Source: 13-2-20CM-68-14 sp046733295 (GTDB taxonomy: Bacteria > Actinomycetota > Thermoleophilia > Gaiellales > Gaiellaceae). Taken from it: DNA of 55,200 nt. Position numbers and translations under genes: made by a program. Positions within the stretch are counted from its first letter, which is position 1. Each line of letters begins with the position of its first letter. Positions 1-7,681 of this stretch are shown in pieces. The stretch spans positions 1 to 55,200 of the forward strand of contig JBKPOY010000007.1 of assembly GCA_046733295.1 (NCBI GenBank), read 5' to 3'. The notes beneath the pieces are model-generated. The model did no database searches and was not told where the DNA came from. It saw only the letters and a list, made by a program, of their open reading frames with translations.

Positions 1-1
1 C

Positions 2-451
2 GCCTGGAGCGGCCGCCCGGTCGAGCGGCCGTTCGTACTCCTCGTCCAGCAGAGCGTCTTCGACCCGACCCGAGCACCCGAGGGCAAGCACACGGCGTGG
101 GCGTACTGCCACGTGCCGAACGGCTCCACGGTCGACATGACCGAGCGAATCGAGGCGCAGGTCGAGCGCTTCGCTCCGGGCTTTCGCAACCTCGTTCTCG
201 GGCGGCACACGATGGGGCCCGCGGACTTTGAGGCACACAACCGGAACCTCGTCGGCGGCGATCTCAACGGCGGCGCGATGGACCTCGGCCAGGTGCTCGC
301 GAGGCCGGCGCCGGGGCTCGTCCCCTACCGAACGCCGCTCCAGGGCGTCTACCTCTGCTCGGCGTCGACGCCGCCGGGTGGCGGCGTCCACGGCATGTGC
401 GGCCGCAGGGCCGCGCAGGCGGCGCTGAGGGACTTCGCCCGCTGGGCGTGA
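2..451 (+). CDS. FAD-dependent oxidoreductase, C-terminal part (PYROXD2/phytoene-dehydrogenase-like)
   Basis: The gene is cut by the window edge; 149 codons remain. The reading frame is open from base 2 and ends at a TGA. The visible part matches my knowledge of the C-terminal FAD-binding end of the phytoene dehydrogenase-like (PYROXD2) family: AWAYCHVP followed by a segment DMTERIEAQVERFAPGF, GGDLNGGAMDL, and the closing CSASTPPGGGVHGMCG loop that contacts FAD. The Rossmann N terminus lies outside. The substrate cannot be told; the family includes carotenoid desaturases but also many unassigned oxidoreductases. Nothing downstream is a carotenoid gene. Confidence 0.75.
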   Translation, partial: AWSGRPVERPFVLLVQQSVFDPTRAPEGKHTAWAYCHVPNGSTVDMTERIEAQVERFAPGFRNLVLGRHTMGPADFEAHNRNLVGGDLNGGAMDLGQVLARPAPGLVPYRTPLQGVYLCSASTPPGGGVHGMCGRRAAQAALRDFARWA

Positions 452-614
452 GCCCGGCCGGCATTTTCGCGCACGGACAAGCGCACGACCTTGCCGTTCC
501 GTTTGGACACGTCGCGCAGCCGCGTCGAGCTCCCACCATCGCAAATTGCGCCGGCAGCCGAACGCCCTGTGGAGAAAACGTCACACTTTCGGCACGCTCG
601 ACACGGTCGTTTGT

Positions 615-648
615 GGCAGTTCGTGGGGACAGTCCCCGACGAACTGCC
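615..648. repeat. Palindromic dispersed repeat, copy 1
   Basis: A near-perfect inverted repeat: arms GGCAGTTCGT and ACGAACTGCC (10 bp, exact) enclose GGGGACAGTCCCC, which is itself almost a palindrome. A core of about 23 bases, CAGTTCGTGGGGACAGTCCCCGA when read across 617-639, recurs in opposite orientation at 36651-36680. It sits in the 236-base gap between the flavoprotein end and the next gene, a gap in which I see no gene. It could act as a terminator of the upstream gene, but the second copy suggests a REP/MITE-like element. Confidence 0.7.
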
Positions 649-675
649 GGCGCGGCGCCGGCCCGAGCAGGCTCG

Positions 676-681
676 TAGGAT
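676..681 (+). promoter_or_regulatory. -10 element of a leaderless promoter
   Basis: TAGGAT lies 6 nt before the GTG at 688, and there is no ribosome binding site between. The same arrangement recurs before many genes in the window and supports this start. Confidence 0.5.
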
Positions 682-687
682 CGGCAC

Positions 688-1326
688 GTGCTCGCGGCCG
701 ACTGGGTGACGATCTCGGCGCTGGCGACGGCGGGCGGCACGCTCGTACTCGCGGCGGCCACGTTCGCCTCGGTGCGGTCGGCGAACCGGGCCGCACGGGT
801 GGCAGAACGCTCGCTGCTCGCCGGGCTCCGGCCGCTGCTCGTCACCTCGAAGCCGGACGACCCGCCCCAGAAGATCGGCTTCGCCGACGACAAGTGGGTG
901 ATCGCCGAAGGCGGCCGCGGCGTCGCCGAGGTCGGCGCCGACGCGGTCTATCTCGCGCTCGCGCTTCGAAACGTCGGCACCGGCATCGCCGTCCTACATG
1001 GATGGAGCTTGACGCCGCGACGCCCTCGCGGCGACGACTCGCACCCCGCTCCCGAAGACTTCACGAGGCTGACCCGCGATCTCTACATCGCCGCCGGCGA
1101 CGTCGGGTTCTGGCAGGGCGTCTTCCGCGACTCGGCGGCGCCGGAATTTGCGTCCGCCCGCGAGGCGATCGAGGCTCGCTCCGCACTGACGATCGACCTT
1201 CTCTACGGCGACCACGAGGGCGGACAGCGGGTGATCAGCCGCTTCGCGTTGCTCCCGCGCGAGGACGGCGGCTGGCTCGCCTCGTCGGCCCGGCACTGGA
1301 ACGTCGACCGCGACGACCCGCGCTAG
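688..1326 (+). CDS. Membrane-anchored protein of unknown function
   Basis: 212 aa, GTG start. Residues 5-27 form a hydrophobic helix (ISALATAGGTLVLAAATFAS), followed by a basic stretch with a short coiled-coil look (RSANRAARVAERSLLAG). The rest is a soluble domain rich in beta-strand-like segments. I do not recognise the family beyond seeing it as the kind of single-pass protein common in actinobacteria. It ends convergently with the next gene, overlapping it by 4 bp. The start is supported by TAGGAT 6 nt upstream. Confidence 0.7.
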   Translation: MLAADWVTISALATAGGTLVLAAATFASVRSANRAARVAERSLLAGLRPLLVTSKPDDPPQKIGFADDKWVIAEGGRGVAEVGADAVYLALALRNVGTGIAVLHGWSLTPRRPRGDDSHPAPEDFTRLTRDLYIAAGDVGFWQGVFRDSAAPEFASAREAIEARSALTIDLLYGDHEGGQRVISRFALLPREDGGWLASSARHWNVDRDDPR

Positions 1327-2237
1327 CGCGGCCGCAACGAGGACGCGTCGACGACCTCGAAGTCGGAGCCCTTGACGCGTCCCAGTGTGTGCAGCTGGTC
1401 GTTCGACCAGCCCGGGCTCGGTGCTCCGGTGATGTACCAGCTCGAGCCGTTGTCGGCGAGCAGCATCCCGTAGCGCTTCAAGGCCACGAGGACGATGCGC
1501 GCCTGCCGCGGGAAAGGTCGCACGTCGAAGCTCGCCTTCAACCGTACGCGCACACCCATCGGCGGCAGCGACGGGTCGGTCGACGAGCTCGCGTAGTGGC
1601 GTGCGGGCCACACGTACGCCCGTCGCGTCCGAGCGGCCGTGAACCGCAGCGCGTGGTCGATCACTCCCCGCCTCACCTCGTCGTAGCGCGCGAGGCCGGG
1701 GAAGATCGGCAGGCCCGCCGCGTCGGCGGACGTCCAGGTCGCGGGGCGGAGACGGTTCGAGCGCAGGCTCCAGGTCGCGCCCGCCCAGGCGTGCCAGCGA
1801 CCGCCGGCTCGCTCGAGCCCGCCGAGCTCGTAAAGGCGGCAGGCCGTCCTGTCGATCAGCAGCGCGTGATGGTCGCTGCCGCCCTCGATATGGACGCGCT
1901 TCGGGATCGGGTAGCCGACGTGGTCGCTCTCGTCCGAGTACTCGAACGTGACCCTCGAGCGCGCCGTCTTCTTCGTCACGACGTCGTAGGGAATGCCGAT
2001 CGGCGAGCCCTCCCAGAGGCCCGAGCCGAAGTCCGCGTGCACCGCCGTGTTCGTTCCGATCGAGCGGATCAGCGCTGCCGAATCCTTCGCGACCGGCAGC
2101 GTGTCGACGCGCCGGTTCCAGGCGTTCGTCTTCGGGAAGACGGGGCAGCGTGGGGCGGAGGGCAACCGCAGAGCGGCGGCCGAGCCCGTGAGCCCGGCGA
2201 CGGCAACGACTGCGAGGAGAGCGCGGACGGCGCGCAT
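1323..2237 (-). CDS. Secreted protein of unknown function
   Basis: 304 aa from an ATG at 2237. The upstream in-frame extension is arginine-rich and overlaps the next gene, so it is not used. A signal peptide is clear: MRAVRALL, a hydrophobic run, and an AAA site near residue 21. The mature part contains CPVFPKTNAWNRRVD, WEGSPIGIPYDVV, HIEGGSDHHALLIDR and a C-terminal WSNDQLHTLGRVKGSDFEVV. I have the impression of a conserved secreted family but know no function. It lies 16 bp after the HhH-GPD gene on the same strand and may share its transcript. Confidence 0.75.
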   Translation of the reverse strand: MRAVRALLAVVAVAGLTGSAAALRLPSAPRCPVFPKTNAWNRRVDTLPVAKDSAALIRSIGTNTAVHADFGSGLWEGSPIGIPYDVVTKKTARSRVTFEYSDESDHVGYPIPKRVHIEGGSDHHALLIDRTACRLYELGGLERAGGRWHAWAGATWSLRSNRLRPATWTSADAAGLPIFPGLARYDEVRRGVIDHALRFTAARTRRAYVWPARHYASSSTDPSLPPMGVRVRLKASFDVRPFPRQARIVLVALKRYGMLLADNGSSWYITGAPSPGWSNDQLHTLGRVKGSDFEVVDASSLRPR

Positions 2238-2253
2238 TCGGCCTGTATCGGCC

Positions 2254-2823
2254 CTACTGCCGCTCGGCCTTGACCCTCGCTTTGTGGGCTCTCTTCGCCT
2301 CCTGGTACGCGGCCAGGTCCTCGGCGGAGTAGACGTCGGCGAGGGTCGGATGACTCGGGGCGAGCTCACGCGCCGCCTCGACGCCATAGCGCTTCGCGAG
2401 CAGCGCCGTCAGCACCTTGAGCTTCATCTCGCCAAAGCCCGGCAGCTCCGCGATCCGGCGGCGGAGCTCCTCCGAGTCGGCGGCCTCGGCCCAGATCCGG
2501 GTCGTCTCGCCGCCGTATTCGTCGGCCACGATCGCGGCGAGCTCCTGCACGCGCCGCGCCATGTTTCCCGGGAAGCGGTGGATCGCGGGCTTCTCCCGGA
2601 AGACCTCTTCGAGCCGCGCCGGGTCGGTCGCGGCGATCTTCGCGGGCTCGAGGGTCCCGAGCCGCTGCCGCAGCTTGAGCGGCCCCGTAAAGGCCGTCTG
2701 CACCGGGACCTGCTGGTCGAGCGCCAACCCGACGAGCAGGGCGAATTGATCCTCGGCGAGGAGGCGGTCGGCCTCCTCGTTGCCCGTGAACGGCAGGCGG
2801 TCGGGCTTCGTCGACGTGGCCAT
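2254..2823 (-). CDS. HhH-GPD base-excision DNA repair protein
   Basis: 189 aa. The fold is that of the HhH-GPD glycosylase superfamily: LLVGLALDQQVPVQTAF near the N terminus (the usual helix containing Q), and the helix-hairpin-helix LPGFGEMKLKVLTALLA around residues 131-147. The family is a short actinobacterial one, often mislabelled HesB or Fe-S assembly. I see no C-terminal Fe-S cysteines, so it is not an Nth or MutY. The base it removes is unknown. TAGGCT on the minus strand (2835-2830) sits 6 nt before the ATG, consistent with a leaderless message. Confidence 0.8.
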   Translation of the reverse strand: MATSTKPDRLPFTGNEEADRLLAEDQFALLVGLALDQQVPVQTAFTGPLKLRQRLGTLEPAKIAATDPARLEEVFREKPAIHRFPGNMARRVQELAAIVADEYGGETTRIWAEAADSEELRRRIAELPGFGEMKLKVLTALLAKRYGVEAARELAPSHPTLADVYSAEDLAAYQEAKRAHKARVKAERQ

Positions 2824-2832
2824 GACGAAAGC

Positions 2833-3354
2833 CTAACCTCCCTCATGCTGCTCGAGCCAGCGCCGGGCCTCGTCTGCCGAGCGCAAGCGCACGACGCCAC
2901 GGGTCGCGAGGCTTGTGGGCCATTCGCGCCGGTGACGCACGAACGAGCGGACCGTCCACACGAAGAGCGATTCCCGGCCCCAGAACGCGTTTCTCCACGT
3001 CTCGCGGTTGCCGTTCCAGAGCACGACGTCGTTACGGATCCGGTGCGACGTCCGGCGCCAAAGGCGCCGCAACGCCACGTGCAGAGGCAGGTCCAGCCAG
3101 ACGATCGTGTCGGCTGCGTCGAGGACGAGGGTGCCGAGCTTGCCTTCGTAGTTCCCGTCGATCACCCAGCTGTCGCGCGTGCCGGCCATGAAGTCCCGGA
3201 CGCGAGCCTGCAATTCGGCGGCGCTCGCCTCGCTCCAGTCCGGCCCGTGGTGAAGGGCGTCGAGCTCGGCGTACGGTACGTCGAGCCTCCGCGCAAGCTC
3301 GCGCGCAAAAGTCGTCTTGCCGGAACCGCTGATTCCCTTCACGTTGACGCGCAC
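2833..3354 (-). CDS. P-loop nucleotide kinase-like protein (adenylate kinase/FlaR-like)
   Basis: 173 aa, GTG start. Walker A is GISGSGKTT at residues 7-15. The next segment, ARRLDVPYAELDALHHGPDW, is the substrate-pocket region typical of the small 'DNA topology modulation protein FlaR'/adenylate kinase-related family; WVIDGNYEG and TIVWLDLPLHVALRRLWRR follow. A Tyr- and Trp-rich C terminus is as expected. The substrate is unknown. TACGCT on the minus strand (3367-3362) lies 7 nt before the start. It is followed 9 bp later by the HhH-GPD gene. Confidence 0.8.
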   Translation of the reverse strand: MRVNVKGISGSGKTTFARELARRLDVPYAELDALHHGPDWSEASAAELQARVRDFMAGTRDSWVIDGNYEGKLGTLVLDAADTIVWLDLPLHVALRRLWRRTSHRIRNDVVLWNGNRETWRNAFWGRESLFVWTVRSFVRHRREWPTSLATRGVVRLRSADEARRWLEQHEGG

Positions 3355-3397
3355 GCGGCAAAGCGTAGGCTCGGCCGCGGCCGGGTAAGCAGGGGGT

Positions 3398-3610
3398 ATG
3401 CCCGATCCTCTCGAGAAGGCGAAGGACGTCGCCGGGTCCGCGGTTCATCCGGTCGAGACGACGAAAGACCTCGCAGCCGAGGCCGAGCGGGGCCGCAGCG
3501 CGCGGACGCCCGCGATCGCGATCACCGGCGTCACGCTGATCGTCGGCGTGATCGTCGCGCTTCTGCTTGCCGTCGCGCTCACGCTGTATTTCGTCTACGG
3601 CGGCCGCTAG
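3398..3610 (+). CDS. Small single-pass membrane protein
   Basis: 70 aa. Residues 1-37 are charged and soluble (KAKDVAGSAVHPVETTKDLAAEAERGR). Residues 40-66 form one hydrophobic helix ending in YFVYGGR. The ATG follows a purine-rich AGGGGGT that may serve as ribosome binding site. It is divergent from the kinase gene. No function can be assigned. Confidence 0.65.
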   Translation: MPDPLEKAKDVAGSAVHPVETTKDLAAEAERGRSARTPAIAITGVTLIVGVIVALLLAVALTLYFVYGGR

Positions 3611-3635
3611 CCGAACACGTCAACCATCCGCTCTG

Positions 3636-3651
3636 ACGCGCTTTCGCGCGT
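3636..3651 (+). terminator. Possible terminator hairpin
   Basis: ACGCGC-TTTC-GCGCGT, a perfect 6-bp stem with a 4-base loop, 26 bases after the small membrane protein. It is followed by TGTATGTATC, which is only moderately T-rich, so termination is not certain. Confidence 0.4.
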
Positions 3652-3663
3652 GTATGTATCCCT

Positions 3664-3807
3664 GTGACTGACGATCGTTGGTGGGGCGGCTTCGACACCG
3701 TGATCCTCGGTCGCGGATGGTTCTCGCATCCTTGGCTGCAACGATGGCGGGTTGGTTGTCAGCGAAGCGTTTGGCTAGTCCCACGGCGGGAAGCCGAAGG
3801 AAGATGA
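3664..3807 (+). CDS. Possible 47-residue leader ORF overlapping the FMO start
   Basis: A GTG-initiated frame of 47 codons that stops at a TGA sharing bases with the next ATG (ATGA at 3804-3807), the arrangement of translational coupling. The product would be tryptophan- and arginine-rich (DDRWWGGF, GWFSHPWLQRWR). I do not recognise it and see no clear ribosome binding site for it. It may be a coupling leader, a remnant of a gene, or chance. Confidence 0.25.
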   Translation: MTDDRWWGGFDTVILGRGWFSHPWLQRWRVGCQRSVWLVPRREAEGR

Positions 3808-4964
3808 ACCGGCCGACCGGCGAGCCCAGCGCACGGTCTCAATCCAGCGACGATGTGGAAGTCGCCGTCATCGGCGCTGGCCAGGCGGGGTTAGCGATGG
3901 GGTACTTCCTGCGCCGCCACGGACGTCGTTTCGTGATCCTCGAGCGCGCGGCTTCGATCGGGTCTGCCTGGCACGAACGCTGGGAGTCGCTGAGGCTCTT
4001 CACGCCCCGACGCTACAGCGCGCTGCCGGGCCTTCCCTTCCCCGGCGATCCGGACGGCTACCCGACGCGCGATGAGGTGATCGCCTACCTAGAGCGCAAC
4101 GCCGAGACGTTCCGGCTGCCGATCGAACTGAACAGCGAGGTCAAGCAGCTCGAGCTCGGCGACGACAGAGGCTTCCGCGTCGAGCTCGATGACCGGACCA
4201 TCTCCGCCGACCAGGTCGTGGTCGCGACCGGCCCCTTTCAGACGCCCTTCGTTCCGAAGCTCGCCAAACGACTCGCCGACGACGTCTTCCAGACCCACGC
4301 GGTCGGCTACCGCAAACCCGACGAGGTCCCGCCGGGGACGGTGCTCGTCATCGGAGGGGGGAACACCGGCTTCCAGATCGCGAAAGAGCTCTCGGCGACG
4401 CACAAGGTCGTGCTCTCGATCGGTTCGCGCCAGACACCGCTGCCGCAGCGCCTGCTCGGACGCGACCTCTTTTGGTGGCTGACGAAGGCCCGAATCCTCG
4501 ACAAGTCGGTCGAAACGCGTCTCGGCCAGCGCCTGAGCAGGAGAGAGACGCTGATCGGCTCGAGCCCACGCGAGCTCAAGCGGCGGTACGGGGTCGAGCT
4601 GAAACCGCGGGCGATTGACGCCGACGGCCGTATGGTTCGCTTCGAAGGCAGCAGCGAGCTCGAGGTCGATGCCGTCATCTGGGCGACGGGCTACCGCCCG
4701 AACTACTCGTGGATCATGTTGCCCGTCTTCGACGACGACGGGCGCCTGCGGCACCGCCGCGGCGTCACCGACATGCCGGGGCTCTACTTCCTCGGCCTCA
4801 CCTGGCAGCACACGCGCGGCTCCGCGCTGATCGGCTGGGTGAAAGAGGACGCCGAGTTCATCGCGGAGCGGATCGCGGCCTACCACGAATCGAAGGCGCC
4901 CGCGCCTCGGGAAACGGTCGGTGCCGGGACACCTGCCCACGCTCGCTCGACCGAAAGGACCTAG
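3804..4964 (+). CDS. FMO-like FAD/NAD(P)-dependent oxidoreductase (CzcO-type)
   Basis: 386 aa from the ATG at 3804, preceded by GAAGGAAG. An in-frame extension to 3678 is possible but not protein-like. The first nucleotide-binding motif is VIGAGQAGLAMGYFLRR near residue 23; then the GSAWHERWESLRLFTPRRYSALPG segment typical of the YdaJ/CzcO flavoprotein group; then VVVATGPFQTP; a second Rossmann motif VIGGGNTGFQIAKEL near residue 180; and IWATGYRPNYSW near the C terminus. The family includes monooxygenases and proteins labelled 'K+ transport flavoprotein'. The multicopper oxidase gene begins 3 bp later, so the two are co-transcribed. The role beside a copper oxidase is unknown. Confidence 0.85.
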   Translation: MNRPTGEPSARSQSSDDVEVAVIGAGQAGLAMGYFLRRHGRRFVILERAASIGSAWHERWESLRLFTPRRYSALPGLPFPGDPDGYPTRDEVIAYLERNAETFRLPIELNSEVKQLELGDDRGFRVELDDRTISADQVVVATGPFQTPFVPKLAKRLADDVFQTHAVGYRKPDEVPPGTVLVIGGGNTGFQIAKELSATHKVVLSIGSRQTPLPQRLLGRDLFWWLTKARILDKSVETRLGQRLSRRETLIGSSPRELKRRYGVELKPRAIDADGRMVRFEGSSELEVDAVIWATGYRPNYSWIMLPVFDDDGRLRHRRGVTDMPGLYFLGLTWQHTRGSALIGWVKEDAEFIAERIAAYHESKAPAPRETVGAGTPAHARSTERT

Positions 4965-4967
4965 GCA

Positions 4968-6902
4968 ATGCATCACTCAGGCTCCGAAGGCCACACCCAG
5001 ATCCTCGAATTTCCGCGCGAGACCGAGGGCCTGCCCGAGGCCCGGCTGGCGGAGCTGGTCGAGCTCGCCGACCGCGACGAGTTCGAGCTCGAGATCGTGC
5101 CGGTCAAGAAGCGGATCGGCGAAGCCACCGTGCGCATGCTCGCCTACAACGGCTCCGTCCCCGGCCCGACGCTGAAGGCCCCCCAAGGCGCGACGATCAC
5201 TGTCCACGTGACCAACCACGGTGACCTCGACGCGACCGTGCATTGGCACGGCCTGCGTCTCGAGAACCGCTACGACGGCACCCACGACACGCAAGCGCCG
5301 ATCCCGGTCGGCGAGACCTTCACCTATCAGGTGCACGTGCCCGACCCCGGCGCCTACTGGTACCACCCGCACATCCGCGAGGACTACGGCCAGGAGATGG
5401 GCCTCTATGGGAACATTTTCGTCACTCCGAGCGATCCCGACTACTGGCCGCCCGCCAACCGCGAGCTGCTGATTACCCTCGACGACATCCTGATCGAGAA
5501 CGGTCGGATCGCCGCCTTCCGCGAGTCGGAGACGACACACGTGGCGATGGGGCGCTTCGGCAACGTGATGCTCGTCGCGGGGGAGCCCGACCTCTTGCTC
5601 GACGCCAAGCGCGGCGAGGTCGTGCGGTTCTACTTCACCAACACCGCCAACACGCGCGTCTTCAACGTCGTGCTGCCGGGCGCGCAGATGAAGCTGGTCG
5701 GCGCCGATGCTGGCCGCTACGAGCACGAGGAGCTTGTAGAGGAGGTTCTGCTTGCTCCGTCTGAGCGTGTCGTCGTCGACGTGCTCTTCGGAGAGGCGGC
5801 TGAGCTCGAGCACCGAACACCCGAACGCACCTACAGGCTTGCTTCGATCACGGTCGCCGACCAGCCGCCCGAGCAGTCGCTCGCCGCTGAGTTCGAACAG
5901 CTGCGGACAAACCGCGACATGGCCGAGCTACGCCAGCGGATTGAGCCCTTCCTGAAAGCCCCACCCGACAAGACCCTCTCGTTCGTTGCCGAGATGGATA
6001 TGGGCGTGCCCGAAGGCGTACCCGTCGTCTACGCCTGCCCGATGCACCCGGAGGTCATGAGCGAGGAACCCGGCAGCTGCCCGAAGTGCGGGATGAAGCT
6101 GCTCGCCCAGGCGGCGGAGAAGACGACATACGTGTGCCCCATGCATCCGGAGGTGACAAGCGAGAAGCCCGATCGCTGCCCCAAGTGCGGCATGAAGCTC
6201 CTGCCAGCGGGCTTGGTCGGAGCAGGAGGTGAGCACGGCCACGAGCACCACCACGGACACGGCCACCACGGCCATGGTGAAGCTCAGGAAGAGCACGGCG
6301 GGCACGGACATCACGGCCACGGCCACGAGCATCATCGGACGGACGCGAGCCACGAGGCCGAAGGACACGGGCACAGCGGACGCGGAAGGGATTCCGAGCA
6401 CGGCCCTCATGGGCACGACCATCAGCACGGCGAGTCCGAGCACGGTCACGACACCGCGCAGGGAATCGAGTGGGAAGACGACATGGTCGAGGTCAACCGC
6501 AGAACGACGCCGGCCAACATGCGGTGGAAGCTGGTCGACCGCGAGACCGGTGCGGAGAACGCTGGGATCGACTGGACCTTCCGTGTCGGCGACCAGGTGA
6601 AGTTGCGCCTCGTCAACGAGCTGGATTCAGACCACCCGATGCCGCATCCCTTCCACGTCCACGGGGCGGGCCGCTTCCTCATCCTCGCCCGTAACGACGT
6701 CGTGGAGCCGAATCTCGTCTGGAAGGACACGGTCCTCGTTCGCACCGGCGAGACCGTCGACATCCTGCTTGATGTGACGAACCCGGGGCGTTGGATGGCT
6801 CACTGCCATATCGCCGAGCACCACGAGAGCGGGATGATGTTCAGCTTCAACGTCGTTCCGCCGGAAGGCGATCAAGCCGCGGCCGAAGCGCCGACTAGCT
6901 AG
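4968..6902 (+). CDS. Multicopper oxidase with inserted heavy-metal-binding modules
   Basis: 644 aa; AAAGGA 8 nt before the ATG is the ribosome binding site. Copper ligand motifs are complete: HWHGLRLENR and YWYHPHIRE in the first cupredoxin domain; HPMPHPFHVHG and MAHCHIAEHHESGMM in the last (type 1, 2 and 3 sites). Between the second and last cupredoxin domains lie two CPMHPEV...CPKCGMKL modules (about residues 354-378 and 389-413), the metal-binding repeat seen in Cus/Cop efflux proteins. A stretch of about 80 residues extremely rich in His and Gly (about 420-500) follows. No N-terminal signal peptide is visible. The likely role is oxidation or sequestration of Cu(I) or another metal. It is convergent with a CDF-type transporter. 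Confidence 0.9.
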   Translation: MHHSGSEGHTQILEFPRETEGLPEARLAELVELADRDEFELEIVPVKKRIGEATVRMLAYNGSVPGPTLKAPQGATITVHVTNHGDLDATVHWHGLRLENRYDGTHDTQAPIPVGETFTYQVHVPDPGAYWYHPHIREDYGQEMGLYGNIFVTPSDPDYWPPANRELLITLDDILIENGRIAAFRESETTHVAMGRFGNVMLVAGEPDLLLDAKRGEVVRFYFTNTANTRVFNVVLPGAQMKLVGADAGRYEHEELVEEVLLAPSERVVVDVLFGEAAELEHRTPERTYRLASITVADQPPEQSLAAEFEQLRTNRDMAELRQRIEPFLKAPPDKTLSFVAEMDMGVPEGVPVVYACPMHPEVMSEEPGSCPKCGMKLLAQAAEKTTYVCPMHPEVTSEKPDRCPKCGMKLLPAGLVGAGGEHGHEHHHGHGHHGHGEAQEEHGGHGHHGHGHEHHRTDASHEAEGHGHSGRGRDSEHGPHGHDHQHGESEHGHDTAQGIEWEDDMVEVNRRTTPANMRWKLVDRETGAENAGIDWTFRVGDQVKLRLVNELDSDHPMPHPFHVHGAGRFLILARNDVVEPNLVWKDTVLVRTGETVDILLDVTNPGRWMAHCHIAEHHESGMMFSFNVVPPEGDQAAAEAPTS

Positions 6903-7555
6903 CAGGCATCGCAACAACCCTCGCCGCGCCAACTTCCAACGCCCTCGCGCACAGCGACGGCGCCGATCACGAGCGCGGCGGCTGGGTCTGCCCACCACCA
7001 TCCGGCGAGGGCGTTCGCAAGCAGGCCGATTAGCAGAGCGACCGACAGGTAGGCGCAGAGCTGGGTCTGCGATGCCTCCTTCACGGTCGCCGCCGAGTGG
7101 AGCTTGTTCCCAACCCGCCGCTTCACGTGGGCGAGTAGAGGCATGGTCGGGATCGTGAACATCGCAAGGCCGATTCCGACCCAGCTTGCGTCCGGCTCGT
7201 GGCCGCCGACGAGACTGCGGATCGACTCGATTCCGACATAGGCGGCAAGCACGAAGAAACTCGCAGCGATCAGCTGCTGCGCTCGCCGCTCGGCTGAGGG
7301 CGAACCGACCCGCCTGCCGGTGAACAGCCACAGGACGACGAACCCAGCGAGCGCCTCGATCAGGCTGTCGGCCCCGAACCCGATCAGAGCTATCGAACCT
7401 GCCGCGATCCCCGCGATCAGCGCAACGGCGAACTCAACGAAGTGGTAGCCGATGCCTCCCCACGCGAGTAGCCGCGCCTGACGTTCTAGGCGCGCACGCT
7501 CTGGGGCAGACACCTGCGGCGTCATGCTGATGATCGGCAAGGCACGCTCGCTCAT
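6899..7555 (-). CDS. Cation-diffusion-facilitator-like membrane transporter
   Basis: 218 aa with about six hydrophobic segments. The second carries GSIALIGFGADSLIEALAG, the DxxxE-type metal site that replaces HxxxD of classical CDF proteins; TM5 ends in WWWADPAAALVIG. No long cytoplasmic CDF C-terminal domain is present. Instead the protein ends GEGCCDAC, a four-residue Cys cluster able to bind soft metals. TACGCT on the minus strand (7568-7563) stands 7 nt before the ATG. The 3' end overlaps the multicopper oxidase gene by 4 bp. The metal is not known; copper or zinc is likely from context. Confidence 0.8.
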   Translation of the reverse strand: MSERALPIISMTPQVSAPERARLERQARLLAWGGIGYHFVEFAVALIAGIAAGSIALIGFGADSLIEALAGFVVLWLFTGRRVGSPSAERRAQQLIAASFFVLAAYVGIESIRSLVGGHEPDASWVGIGLAMFTIPTMPLLAHVKRRVGNKLHSAATVKEASQTQLCAYLSVALLIGLLANALAGWWWADPAAALVIGAVAVREGVGSWRGEGCCDAC

Positions 7556-7614
7556 GAACCTGAGCGTACCCCGCCGCCTGTCTTCGACTGGCTCTCGTAC
7601 CCAGCCCCTCCCGC

Positions 7615-7652
7615 GCAGGCCTGCCCTTCCCAGGAGGGACGGGCAGGCCTGC
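7615..7652 (-). terminator. Stem-loop after the metzincin-like gene
   Basis: GCAGGCCTGCCC (7615-7626) pairs exactly with GGGCAGGCCTGC (7641-7652), and the 14-base loop can extend the stem by TCCC/GGGA. It lies 30 bases past the stop of the minus-strand gene. There is no T-tract, so it could be a transcript-stabilising hairpin as well as a terminator. Confidence 0.5.
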
Positions 7653-7681
7653 GATATCGATCGCGCTTGCGCGCGGTCGAG

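Noticed and set aside
1..451. Carotenoid gene under control of the CarH regulator
   Set aside because: The fragment is only generally phytoene-dehydrogenase-like, is 15 kb from carH, and no other carotenoid gene is present.
546..2273. A 575-codon plus-strand open frame
   Set aside because: Arg/Gly-rich shadow frame over two real genes (688-1326 and the minus-strand 1323-2237); no ribosome binding site and no protein-like pattern.
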